A DNA stretch of 64,000 bases, taken from the NCBI GenBank assembly GCA_017643925.1, contig JAEPML010000007.1, positions 179,109-243,108 on the forward strand, in the 5' to 3' direction. The notes under the pieces were generated by a model, which had not been told where the DNA came from, did no database searches, and saw nothing but the letters and a program-made list of their open reading frames with translations. The stretch's first letter is position 1, and each line of letters begins with the position of its first letter. The stretch comes from Roseibium sp. GTDB lineage: Bacteria; Pseudomonadota; Alphaproteobacteria; Rhizobiales; Stappiaceae. Of this stretch, positions 1-8,276 are shown one piece after another. The translations under genes were made by a program, and so were the position numbers.

Positions 1-144
1 GAGCCGCGTCGGCCAGGGCTGAACGGCCACTCAAAACAATCTTCTCTGCATCGATGTCTGGTGACTCAGGTCAAGGCACCTGTTTTCCCGGCACCCTTTA
101 ATGTGTCGGTCGTTCTCTCAACGGTTGAACAGAGGGAGTGTGCC

Positions 145-729
145 ATGAAATCGATTCTCGTGCTGGACGGCCATCCTGACCCTGTTGACAGGCATTTGTG
201 CCACGCGCTGGCCAAGGCCTATCAGAAAGGCGCGGAAGCAGCCGGCCATCAGGCGACGCTTGTTCGCATTGCCGATCTGGATTTTCCGGTTCTGCGCAAG
301 CCGGCGGAGTTCGAGAAGGAACCGACACCGGAAGCACTTCGTCCGGCCCGGGACGCCCTTTTGGCGGCCGATCATCTGGTTTTGGTCTATCCCCTCTGGC
401 TGGGCACCCTGCCGGCCTATACCAAGGCGTTTCTGGAGCAACTCCTGCATTACGACACAGCCTTCGAACGCTCTGAAGGCGACAAATGGCCGAAAGGAAA
501 GATGCGTGGCAAATCCGCACGCGTGGTTGTGACGATGGGCATGCCTTCAATCGCCTACACGCTCTGGTATCGTGCGCACAGCCTGAAAAGCCTCAAGCGG
601 AACATTCTTGGTTTTATCGGCTTCAAGCCGATCAGGTCGACGATCTTCGGCATGGTTGAAAATGTCGACGAGGCCCGCATCGGCAAGTGGCTCGGCAAAT
701 TGGAAAGGCTTGGACGGGACGCAGCCTAG
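145..729 (+). CDS. NAD(P)H-dependent oxidoreductase, flavodoxin-2 fold
   Basis: A 194-residue flavodoxin-like protein of the NQO1/MdaB/KefF type (Flavodoxin_2), expected to bind FMN or FAD and reduce quinones in the cytosol. The N-terminal beta-strand and phosphate-loop region reads ILVLDGHPDP, and the family motif PLWLGTLPAYTKAFLEQL follows about 85-100 residues in. The ATG at 145 is preceded by GAGGGAG at a good distance; the frame is open further upstream, even to base 1, but that stretch shows no family similarity. It faces away from nothing recognisable and converges with the rluA-like gene. The exact substrate cannot be told from sequence. Confidence 0.85.
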   Translation: MKSILVLDGHPDPVDRHLCHALAKAYQKGAEAAGHQATLVRIADLDFPVLRKPAEFEKEPTPEALRPARDALLAADHLVLVYPLWLGTLPAYTKAFLEQLLHYDTAFERSEGDKWPKGKMRGKSARVVVTMGMPSIAYTLWYRAHSLKSLKRNILGFIGFKPIRSTIFGMVENVDEARIGKWLGKLERLGRDAA

Positions 730-775
730 CGGGCGTTCTGCCGCCATCTGTCAGCCGTCCCGGAAACAACAGATT

Positions 776-1450
776 TTAGAAGGGGCAAACTGCCTGAAAC
801 GTGACCCTCTCGCCGTTTGACGGGTGATGCAGCGTGAGCGTTTCTGCATGCAGGGCCAGCCTGCTTGAGGCGGCCAGCGCCTCGCCTTCCGCGTAAAAGC
901 GATCACCGATGATCGGGTAACCCAGCGCCAGCATGTGGACACGCAATTGGTGGGATCGTCCTGTATGCGGAAACAGGCGAACACGCGCCGTCCTCTCCTT
1001 GCGATCGATCACCTGCCACCGTGTGAGTGCAGCCTTGCCATTTTCAAAGCACACCATCTGCTTGGGTCGGTTGGGCCAATCGCAAATCAAGGGCAGATCG
1101 ATCTCACCTTCGTCCTCGACGGGAGAGCCCCAGATATCGGCCACGTAAATCTTGCTCGTCTTGCGTCGCTCGAACTGGAGACCTAGATGCCGATGGGCAG
1201 CGGGGTTCATCGCAAGAACCATCACGCCAGACGTATCCATGTCCAGCCGGTGCACGATTCGCGCCTCCGGGAACTGTGCCTGCGCCCGGGCCTCGATACA
1301 GTCCGAATGCTCTGCGGCCTTGCCAGGCACACTCAACAGGCCGCTCGGCTTGTCGACAACCAGCAATTCCTCGTCCGCATGAAGAACCTTCAAGAAAGGG
1401 TCCTGCGGAGGATCATAGTGGAAGATTTCCGGCGCCGAGGTATTCATCAT
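776..1450 (-). CDS. rluA: RluA-family RNA pseudouridine synthase
   Basis: A 224-residue pseudouridine synthase. The catalytic motif HRLDMDTSG, with the nucleophilic aspartate, lies near residues 68-76, and the family signatures GLLSVPG and GRSHQLRVH are present. There is no S4 domain, and the length matches E. coli RluA (about 219 residues), which modifies 23S rRNA U746 and tRNA U32; the rluA assignment is inferred from that. Two in-frame ATGs (1450 and 1447) are equally possible starts, and neither has a strong ribosome-binding site. It follows the oxidase subunit gene in the same direction, but a terminator-like hairpin separates them. Confidence 0.88.
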   Translation of the reverse strand: MMNTSAPEIFHYDPPQDPFLKVLHADEELLVVDKPSGLLSVPGKAAEHSDCIEARAQAQFPEARIVHRLDMDTSGVMVLAMNPAAHRHLGLQFERRKTSKIYVADIWGSPVEDEGEIDLPLICDWPNRPKQMVCFENGKAALTRWQVIDRKERTARVRLFPHTGRSHQLRVHMLALGYPIIGDRFYAEGEALAASSRLALHAETLTLHHPSNGERVTFQAVCPF

Positions 1451-1476
1451 TCAAACCGAAAGCAGCCAATCAACAT

Positions 1477-1501
1477 AAAAAGGCGCGGACGATGCCGCGC
1501 C
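1477..1501 (-). terminator. Rho-independent terminator after the oxidase subunit gene
   Basis: A perfect 7-bp stem GGCGCGG/CCGCGCC with a 6-base loop, followed on the minus strand by a run of five T. It sits directly downstream of the minus-strand gene ending at 1554 and just before the rluA start. Confidence 0.75.
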
Positions 1502-1553
1502 AATTCTATCCCTTGAAAAGGCTGGCTGCCCTCAAGGACAGCCGAATCTGGTG

Positions 1554-1835
1554 TCAGACCGTCAGAATTGCCAGAAGGCCGGTCAGCACAAAAACAGCGG
1601 CGGAAGGAATCCAGCCGTTCGCGCCCAGCGCCAGACCGATTGCCGCAGCGAACATTGTTGCAATCAGCATCAACCAGCCGAACACAACAGCCGTCGTGCC
1701 ACCGAAACCAAACAGGATCAGGCACAGAACGATGTTCAGTACAGCAACGGTTCCGACCTTGGAGAAGTTGATGAAACCTTCGTAAGTGGCTTCATGAGCC
1801 TCGTAATCCATTGCCGGCGCGTTTTCGTCAGACAT
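1554..1835 (-). CDS. aa3-type cytochrome c oxidase subunit IV-like protein
   Basis: A 93-residue membrane protein that matches the small alphaproteobacterial aa3-type oxidase subunit IV family (COX_aa3). The conserved amphipathic N-terminal motif MDYEAHEATYEGF is followed by two predicted transmembrane helices (about residues 28-50 and 55-90). The family peptide binds the aa3 oxidase in the inner membrane. Here the final part extends into a second hydrophobic helix, which is longer than the one-helix Paracoccus subunit. The ATG at 1835 has GGGGGA just upstream. No other oxidase subunit genes are in the window, which is usual for this peptide. Confidence 0.85.
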   Translation of the reverse strand: MSDENAPAMDYEAHEATYEGFINFSKVGTVAVLNIVLCLILFGFGGTTAVVFGWLMLIATMFAAAIGLALGANGWIPSAAVFVLTGLLAILTV

Positions 1836-2021
1836 GAAGTCCCCCAGAAAAATTCGTAAGTCGGCAGCCTACATACAACAAAGGCCACCCTTTCGGCAAT
1901 CATCCGATTTGCATAATCGGACGAAACAGACGCGACTTTTTGGCAGGGTCTTCAGGTCACTGAAAACCTGACCGCTCTGGCCCGCTCCGGCGTAGTGCCA
2001 AAACCCGTCGACGTAGACGCG

Positions 2022-3401
2022 TCAGGCAGCGTGTGAGGCCCCAGCCAGTCCGGCAGAACGCAGGATATCATCCTGCCGCCGGCGCACGACCGCTGCTTCA
2101 AATCCTTCGATTTGCTCGTTGAACAGCTGGAAGAAATTCAACTCGGCTCTCAGGTGCAGGAACACGCCGCCGAGGCCGATGGCGGCACGATCCATGAAGA
2201 CGAATTCCTGAGGCACCGTCACCGGACCAAGTTCCTTGAGGGCGGAATGCACCCGGAAGGCTTCCTTGCGTCCATATTCGGCGGCCGAAACCCCATCGGC
2301 GATTGAACGCACGCGGTCACTGAGCAAAGGTCCGTAAATGAACCTGGCCCAGATATTCAGGACCTCGATGACTTCCTTTTTCAGGTTGCTGAACCCCCAG
2401 CGTTCGTAAGCTGCAACAACCCGTTCGTTGTCCTCTTCCAGAAGACCGCGATAGAGGTCGACCACGCCCTCGACAAATCCTTCCGGGAAGACCCGAATGC
2501 AGCCATAGTCAAGCAGGTTGATCCCGGCGGGCGAACTTTCCTGTTCGAAGACCGTATAATTGCCCAGATGCGGGTCACCGTGGATGACGCCATAGTGGCT
2601 GAACGGATGCCACCAGGCATGAAACATGGTGCGGGCGAGCAGGTTGCGGTCTTCCTGACTGTGCTCCTTGAACTCCAGGAGCGGCCTGCCGGTCAGCCAG
2701 CCCATGGTCAGAAGGCGACCGGTCGACAGGTCATCAACAACCTCTGGCACGCGGATTTGCTCGGAATCAGAAAGGATCTGCGTGTACATCGCGATATGCG
2801 CGGCCTCGCGCGCATAGTCGAGTTCTTCGCGCACGCGTGCGCTGATTTCCTTGGCGATTTCCCGGGTATCAATCGCCGGGCTCATGCGCCTGTGCAGACT
2901 GAACAGCATCTGCAACTGTTTCAGGTCCGCTTCGACCGCCGAGGCCATATCGGGATATTGCAGCTTGCAGGCCAGAACGCGTCCGTCATGCGCCGTTGCC
3001 CGGTGAACTTGTCCCAGGGATGCGGCTGCGGCAGGTTCGCGTCCGAATTCCTCGAACCTGTTCTGCCAGTCCGGGCCAAGCTCTGCCCTCATCCTGCGCT
3101 TGACAAAGGCCCAGCCCATGGGTGGTGCGCTGGCTTGAAGCTTGGCAAGTTCCGTCGTGTATTCCGGCGGCAGCGCGTCGGGAATGGTCGACAGGAGCTG
3201 AGCCACCTTCATCAACGGTCCCTTGAGACCTCCGAGCGCCGCGGCCAGTTCCGCTGCGTTTTTGCTGTTGTCCAACTCCATGCCGAACAATCTTGCACCG
3301 GCAACCTTGGCAGCAATTCCGCCCATATTTGTGCCAACCTTGGCATAGCGGCCCATGCGGGCGCTGAGCCGGTTGCTCTCGCGGTCTTTGGACGATGGCA
3401 T
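2022..3401 (-). CDS. ABC1/AarF/UbiB-family atypical kinase
   Basis: A 459-residue member of the ABC1 (ADCK/UbiB/Coq8) atypical kinase-like family, generally tied to ubiquinone synthesis or lipid homeostasis. Visible motifs are a KxGQ-like segment KGPLMKVAQ (residues 60-68), the A-rich loop around AAASLGQVH, the catalytic-loop equivalent HGDPHLGNY and the metal-binding DYG. Unlike canonical UbiB there are no C-terminal transmembrane helices, so this is closer to the soluble ADCK3-like group. The ATG at 3401 has GAGGGA upstream; a TTG four codons earlier is possible. Its role in ubiquinone synthesis is an inference from the family. Confidence 0.85.
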   Translation of the reverse strand: MPSSKDRESNRLSARMGRYAKVGTNMGGIAAKVAGARLFGMELDNSKNAAELAAALGGLKGPLMKVAQLLSTIPDALPPEYTTELAKLQASAPPMGWAFVKRRMRAELGPDWQNRFEEFGREPAAAASLGQVHRATAHDGRVLACKLQYPDMASAVEADLKQLQMLFSLHRRMSPAIDTREIAKEISARVREELDYAREAAHIAMYTQILSDSEQIRVPEVVDDLSTGRLLTMGWLTGRPLLEFKEHSQEDRNLLARTMFHAWWHPFSHYGVIHGDPHLGNYTVFEQESSPAGINLLDYGCIRVFPEGFVEGVVDLYRGLLEEDNERVVAAYERWGFSNLKKEVIEVLNIWARFIYGPLLSDRVRSIADGVSAAEYGRKEAFRVHSALKELGPVTVPQEFVFMDRAAIGLGGVFLHLRAELNFFQLFNEQIEGFEAAVVRRRQDDILRSAGLAGASHAA

Positions 3402-3500
3402 CGTGTCCCTCAACTCCTGACGGTCAGGCGGTTACTCACAGCACTACATATTAATTACGCAGGCGATATCCAGTCGGACCAGCCGATAAAGGCAGCTGCC

Positions 3501-4406
3501 TCATCCTTCGGCGGCCAGGCGCTCAAGCGCCTGGACCAAAACATCCCGCGAACGCGTCATGCCCTTGTAGCTTAGCTGATCATCACTCAACGACACCAGT
3601 TGCTCCTGCAGGGAGCGGGACAAACGCTCCCTGTCTTCTGCTTCGACAAGTGCCTTGAGCGGGTCGTGATGGATCTTGATCGTGAAAAGGATATCACCCG
3701 ACCCGGCCAGACGTCGCAATGTCTGTCGTTCCACGCGCAAGAACAGCTGCGCAAGAGCGTGGTCCGGGTCGCTGAGCTCCACGCGCTCCGGCAAGGGCTG
3801 GTGTAGCTGGGCATCCGGATAGATCGACCAGTTGAACCGGCACAGGAGCTGATCCGTTTTCAGGTTATCAAACAGCCGCGCAACGACCTGTCCCATGCGC
3901 CCCTCGTTGAACCCGGGAACCGGAGCATGAATGCCGGCCATCGACTTTCCGAATTTCTCGGTCAGGGACCAGGACGAGGGGAAGCAGAGAGCCGCGGCCA
4001 CCAGACGGTACCCGTCAGGTCCCTCGCGCATGATCACCAGGTCTTCCTGCACCAGGCGGGCAGCCGTCAGAAGCGGTGTGGCGTTGTTGTGCGAGATGGT
4101 TCGGCTTGCCGGGACAATCCGGACTTCTTCGGACCTGATCTCGTAAGCTTCAGAGTGGAAGTCCCGGAGATTATCCAGAACCAGTGCCAACACTTCAGCC
4201 TGTGCCTCTTCCGTCCCGGCTTCGGCCCTGAAAACCGCGCCGGGATCGGCAGCGAACAATCGTTCCTTTTCGGCAAGATGCATCGCCAGATGTGCATCCA
4301 GTTCCAGCCAAACGTCCTCGCCGATCGGCTTCAGCCCGACCGTGAAAGGCAGGCTGGAGCCATCATAGGGCGTGTGCAGGAACGGGGGCGTGAGACCGCT
4401 GGTCAT
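3501..4406 (-). CDS. DUF3445 haem-dependent oxidative N-demethylase family protein
   Basis: A 301-residue protein of the DUF3445 family, whose characterised members use a haem- and PAS-like fold to oxidatively demethylate small amines, for example dimethylamine. Recognisable parts are the N-terminal LKPIGEDVWLELD region, the CFPSSWSLTEKFGKSMAGIHAPVPG segment (read in two parts) and the conserved NWSIY and RVERQTLRRL motifs. The ATG at 4406 leaves 34 bases to the end of the oligopeptidase gene upstream; a longer frame would overlap it. The companion reductase and tetrahydrofolate-linked subunits of the dimethylamine enzyme are not nearby, so the substrate here is unknown. Confidence 0.82.
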   Translation of the reverse strand: MTSGLTPPFLHTPYDGSSLPFTVGLKPIGEDVWLELDAHLAMHLAEKERLFAADPGAVFRAEAGTEEAQAEVLALVLDNLRDFHSEAYEIRSEEVRIVPASRTISHNNATPLLTAARLVQEDLVIMREGPDGYRLVAAALCFPSSWSLTEKFGKSMAGIHAPVPGFNEGRMGQVVARLFDNLKTDQLLCRFNWSIYPDAQLHQPLPERVELSDPDHALAQLFLRVERQTLRRLAGSGDILFTIKIHHDPLKALVEAEDRERLSRSLQEQLVSLSDDQLSYKGMTRSRDVLVQALERLAAEG

Positions 4407-4440
4407 CGTCTTTCGAACCGGGTGCCGTGACTGGGCGTGC

Positions 4441-6267
4441 TCAGGCCCTGTCCAGCTCTTCCAGCTCGTCGATGATGCGCTCGATGACGGAAAGGCCCTT
4501 CTTCCAGAATGTCGGGTCGGATGCACTCAGACCGAAAGGTGCGAGCAATTCCGAATGATGCTTGGTCCCGCCGGCCTTCAGAAGATCGAAGTACTTTTGC
4601 TGGAAGCCGGACTCGGCCTCCTCGTAAACCGCATAAAGCGAATTCACCAGGCAATCACCAAAGGCGTAGGCATAGACATAGAACGGTGAATGGATGAAGT
4701 GCGGGATATAGGTCCAGAAGGTCTCGTATCCCTCATTCAGCTTGATAGCCGGTCCCAGGCTCTCACCCTGTACCGACAACCAGAGTTCTCCGATCTTGTC
4801 AGCGGTTAGCTCACCGTTGCGCCGCTCCGTGTGGATCTTGCGCTCGAACGTGTAGAAGGCGATCTGGCGGACCACCGTGTTGATCATGTCCTCTGCCTTC
4901 GACGCCAGCATCACCTTGCGGGTCTCTGGTTTCTCGGCCTTGGCAAGAAGAGACTTGAAAGTCAGCATCTCGCCGAACACGCTGGCGGTTTCCGCAAGTG
5001 TCAGCGGTGTCGGTGCCATCAACGGACCGTTCGCCCCGGCCAGCACCTGATGAACGCCATGGCCGAGCTCATGGGCCAGCGTCATCACGTCACGGATCTT
5101 GCCCTGGTAATTCACCAGCACATAAGGATGGGCACTGGGGACGGTGGGATGCGCGAATGCACCAGGTGCCTTCCCGGAACGCGCGGGCGCATCAATCCAG
5201 CCATTGTCGAAGAAACGACCGGCGATTTCCGCCATATTGGGCGAAAAGTCGCTATAGGCGGACAGCACGGTATCCTTGGCTTCGTTCCAGGGAATTACAC
5301 GCGTATCCGCGTCCGGCAGCGGTGCATTTCGATCCCAGGTGTTCAGCTGCTCCATGCCGAGCCAACCGGCCTTGAGCTTGTAATAACGGTGGGACAGGCG
5401 TGGATAGGCTTCGCGCACGGCCGCGACCATCGCATCGACAACCTCGCGCTCCACCCGGTTCGCCAGATGACGGCTGTCGGCAATATCGGAAAAGCTCCGC
5501 CAACGGTCGGAGATTTCCTTGTCTTTCGCCAAGGTGTTGGTGATCAACGTGAATGTGCGAAGGTTGTCTGAAAAGGTCTTCGTCAGAGCCGCCGACGCCT
5601 TCTTCCGTTTTTCAGCATCCGGATCGACAAGCAGATTGAGCGTAGGCTCGATGGCAAGCTCCTCACCATCCACACCAAACTTCAGAGACGCCATGGTTTC
5701 ATCGAACAACCGGTTCAAGGCGCCACTGCCGGTCACGGACTTTTCGTGAAACAGCTGCTCGACCCTGTCTTCCAGCTGGAAAGGCTTGTCCTTGCGCAGA
5801 TCCTCTATCCAGGGGCGGTAATGCGCAAGATGCTCATCTTCGAGCGCCGCATCCATGACCCCGTCATCCACGCCGTTCATTTCCAGCGTGAAGAACAGAA
5901 GATGAGAACTGGCCGTGGTGATCTGCTCCTGGACGTCGCCATAAAATTTCTGCGCGACAGGATCGATCGTGTTGCCGGCATAGACCAGGCCCGCAAAGGA
6001 GATCAGGCGTCCCATGAGATCTTCGAGGTCCTCATAGGCGCGGATCGCGGTGACCAGAGCGGCCACATTGTCCTTTGCAAGATCCGCCAACCGTCCCTTG
6101 TAGGACGCCTCAAAGGTCTTCGACCTGTCCAGAGCGGCCTTGAGGTCCTCGGTGACTTCCGGTGCCTCCATCGATGCATAAAGATCCGTCAGATCCCATT
6201 GCGGCAGATCTCCAAGATCCGCAGAAGCAGCTGACTGGGGCGCAAAAACGGCGTGCGGCATCGACAT
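4441..6267 (-). CDS. pepF: M3-family oligoendopeptidase (PepF type)
   Basis: A 608-residue zinc metallopeptidase of family M3. The zinc-binding HExxH is seen in HELGHGVHQ (about residues 389-397), with the third ligand glutamate in the following LAETASVFGE helix and the M3 substrate-binding FIHSPFYVYAYAFG segment near the C-terminus. Members cleave short peptides in the cytosol. Length is typical for PepF (about 600). The ATG at 6267 is preceded by CCGGAG. It heads the minus-strand run that includes the DUF3445 gene 34 bases downstream, so the two are probably co-transcribed. Confidence 0.92.
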   Translation of the reverse strand: MSMPHAVFAPQSAASADLGDLPQWDLTDLYASMEAPEVTEDLKAALDRSKTFEASYKGRLADLAKDNVAALVTAIRAYEDLEDLMGRLISFAGLVYAGNTIDPVAQKFYGDVQEQITTASSHLLFFTLEMNGVDDGVMDAALEDEHLAHYRPWIEDLRKDKPFQLEDRVEQLFHEKSVTGSGALNRLFDETMASLKFGVDGEELAIEPTLNLLVDPDAEKRKKASAALTKTFSDNLRTFTLITNTLAKDKEISDRWRSFSDIADSRHLANRVEREVVDAMVAAVREAYPRLSHRYYKLKAGWLGMEQLNTWDRNAPLPDADTRVIPWNEAKDTVLSAYSDFSPNMAEIAGRFFDNGWIDAPARSGKAPGAFAHPTVPSAHPYVLVNYQGKIRDVMTLAHELGHGVHQVLAGANGPLMAPTPLTLAETASVFGEMLTFKSLLAKAEKPETRKVMLASKAEDMINTVVRQIAFYTFERKIHTERRNGELTADKIGELWLSVQGESLGPAIKLNEGYETFWTYIPHFIHSPFYVYAYAFGDCLVNSLYAVYEEAESGFQQKYFDLLKAGGTKHHSELLAPFGLSASDPTFWKKGLSVIERIIDELEELDRA

Positions 6268-6480
6268 GGTTTACTCCGGTGGATCATCGCCCCTGAACAG
6301 GGGCGTCAATTGTGTCGTCAGGGACTCGCTCTAAGTCCGCTTGTGATTTTGTAGGCTGGCCGGCGGCGGTGCCGCAATCGAAAAGCCGGAATTTTTTGTT
6401 CGTCCTTGGACGATTTATTTACCCAATTGCGACCAGAATGGTTCGAAACGAGACAATTTCTGAACGGATCAAGGCTGCCC

Positions 6481-8046
6481 ATGCAAGCTATCAGCGGAAA
6501 AATCCTCATTGTTGACGACGATCCCATTCAGCGGCGTCTTCTGCAGGAAGCTGTCAAGAAATTCGGATATCGATCCAAAACCGCCGAAAACGGCGCCGAA
6601 GCCGTTCGAATCATGACGGGCCCGGAAGCCGGCGAGATCGATCTGATCATTCTGGACATGGTCATGCCGGAACTCGATGGTCTCGGTGTTCTGGAACGGC
6701 TGCGCGCCGACAAGAACGCGACACCCGTCATCGTCCAGACAGCTCATGGCGGCATCGACACCGTAGTCAATGTCATGAATGCCGGCGCGCAGGATTTTGC
6801 CGTCAAACCGGTTGCACCGGAGCGCCTGAACGTATCGATCCGCAACCTTCTGAAAACCTCCGCGCTGGAGGACGAGATCACCCGGTTCCGCAAACAGGCG
6901 TCCGGAACCCTGACATTTGCCGACATCATCACCCACTCGGCGGCAATGGAACGGGTGATCAATCTGGGCAAACGGGCTGCGGCATCCAACATCCCGATCC
7001 TGATCGAGGGCGAGAGCGGTGTCGGCAAGGAAATGATCGCCAGCGCCATCCAGGGCTCGAGTGATCGCAAGTCCAAGCCGCTTGTCACGGTAAATTGCGG
7101 CGCCATTCCGGAAAACCTCGTCGAATCCATCCTGTTCGGACACGAAAAGGGCGCGTTTACCGGCGCTGTGGACAAACATGTGGGCAAATTCCAGGAGGCA
7201 CATGGCGGCACGCTGTTCCTCGATGAGGTCGGTGAACTCCCCCAGGATGTCCAGGTCAAACTGCTTCGGGCTATACAGGAAAACGAAATCGATCCCATTG
7301 GCGGGCGCCGCCCGGTCAAGGTCGATTTCAGGCTGATATCCGCGACCAACCGGCGCCTGATTGACCAGGTGAAGGAAGGGGTCTTCCGCGAGGACCTTTA
7401 TTATCGGCTCAATGTCTTTCCGATCTGGATCCCGCCGTTACGCGACCGCCGTGAAGACATCCCTGCCCTGACGCGGCACTTCCTGGCGAGATTTGCAGCT
7501 GAGGAAGGCAAGCCCCAGGTCGCGGGCGTTTCGGCTGAAACGCTTGATCTTCTGCAGCAGTACAACTGGCCTGGCAACATCAGGCAGCTGGAAAACGCCG
7601 TATTCCGCGCTGTTGTCCTGTGCGATGGGGCCGAACTGACACCCAACGATTTTCCGCAGGTAACCAGCGTAATCGACCACCCGGTCAGCGTACCGGCTGC
7701 ATCGCCCCTGCGGGAAGAACCTGCGCAACCGACTGTGGCACCATCCCCGCAGCAGGAAACCCCGCATGTGGCACCGGCAACAGCACCGGCACCGGCTGTC
7801 GCCACACACGCCCCGCAGGCCGGATTTGAGCAATCCGCCCCGTTCGGCTTCATGCGCAACCTGGATGCGGAAGGTCACGTGCGCAATCTTTCAGACATTG
7901 AGGAAGAATTGATCCGGACCGCAATCAATCACTACTCGGGCAGAATGACCGAAGTTGCGCGACGTCTGGGCATCGGGCGTTCCACACTTTATCGGAAACT
8001 TAAGGAATACGGTCTGGAAGACGGTAATACCGACGCCGCCGCGTGA
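6481..8046 (+). CDS. NtrC-family sigma-54 response regulator (TacA-like)
   Basis: A 521-residue activator with three modules: a receiver domain (residues 7-125, phosphoacceptor D59 in LDMVMPE), a sigma-54 AAA+ domain (about 150-380) with Walker A GESGVGKE and the sigma-54-contacting GAFTGA loop, and a Fis-type helix-turn-helix at the C-terminus (RRLGIGRSTLYRKLKEYG). A proline/alanine-rich linker of about 70 residues separates AAA+ and DNA-binding parts. The ATG at 6481 follows GGATCAAGG. The architecture and receiver sequence resemble Caulobacter TacA, which controls stalk genes; that orthology is a guess. No partner kinase is adjacent. Confidence 0.88.
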   Translation: MQAISGKILIVDDDPIQRRLLQEAVKKFGYRSKTAENGAEAVRIMTGPEAGEIDLIILDMVMPELDGLGVLERLRADKNATPVIVQTAHGGIDTVVNVMNAGAQDFAVKPVAPERLNVSIRNLLKTSALEDEITRFRKQASGTLTFADIITHSAAMERVINLGKRAAASNIPILIEGESGVGKEMIASAIQGSSDRKSKPLVTVNCGAIPENLVESILFGHEKGAFTGAVDKHVGKFQEAHGGTLFLDEVGELPQDVQVKLLRAIQENEIDPIGGRRPVKVDFRLISATNRRLIDQVKEGVFREDLYYRLNVFPIWIPPLRDRREDIPALTRHFLARFAAEEGKPQVAGVSAETLDLLQQYNWPGNIRQLENAVFRAVVLCDGAELTPNDFPQVTSVIDHPVSVPAASPLREEPAQPTVAPSPQQETPHVAPATAPAPAVATHAPQAGFEQSAPFGFMRNLDAEGHVRNLSDIEEELIRTAINHYSGRMTEVARRLGIGRSTLYRKLKEYGLEDGNTDAAA

Positions 8047-8276
8047 GTCCCTTCCGTAAAAATACTGCGACAAATCGCCGGAAAACTTGCGTATTCCGGC
8101 TTTGTTAAGCTTTCGCCTCATTTTTTTCCGCAATGCGGTTGCGCCGTTGCATTTCTGCCACGATTATCACGCATGCGATTTTAGGGTAAAAACTTCTTAA
8201 CCTGATGCGGCTAGTGTATATCTCCTGCTGGGGAGCACGGGATGGGTAAAGCCATCAAATAACGGCGAGATAGAGA

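Noticed and set aside
1..144. Possible gene end or start at the left edge
   Set aside because: Frame 1 is open from base 1 into the flavoprotein gene and short frames exist on both strands, but none shows start context or similarity, so no feature was called.
6268..6480. Possible sigma-54 or CtrA site before the TacA-like activator
   Set aside because: I found no TTAA-N7-TTAA or TGGCAC-N5-TTGC match good enough to report.
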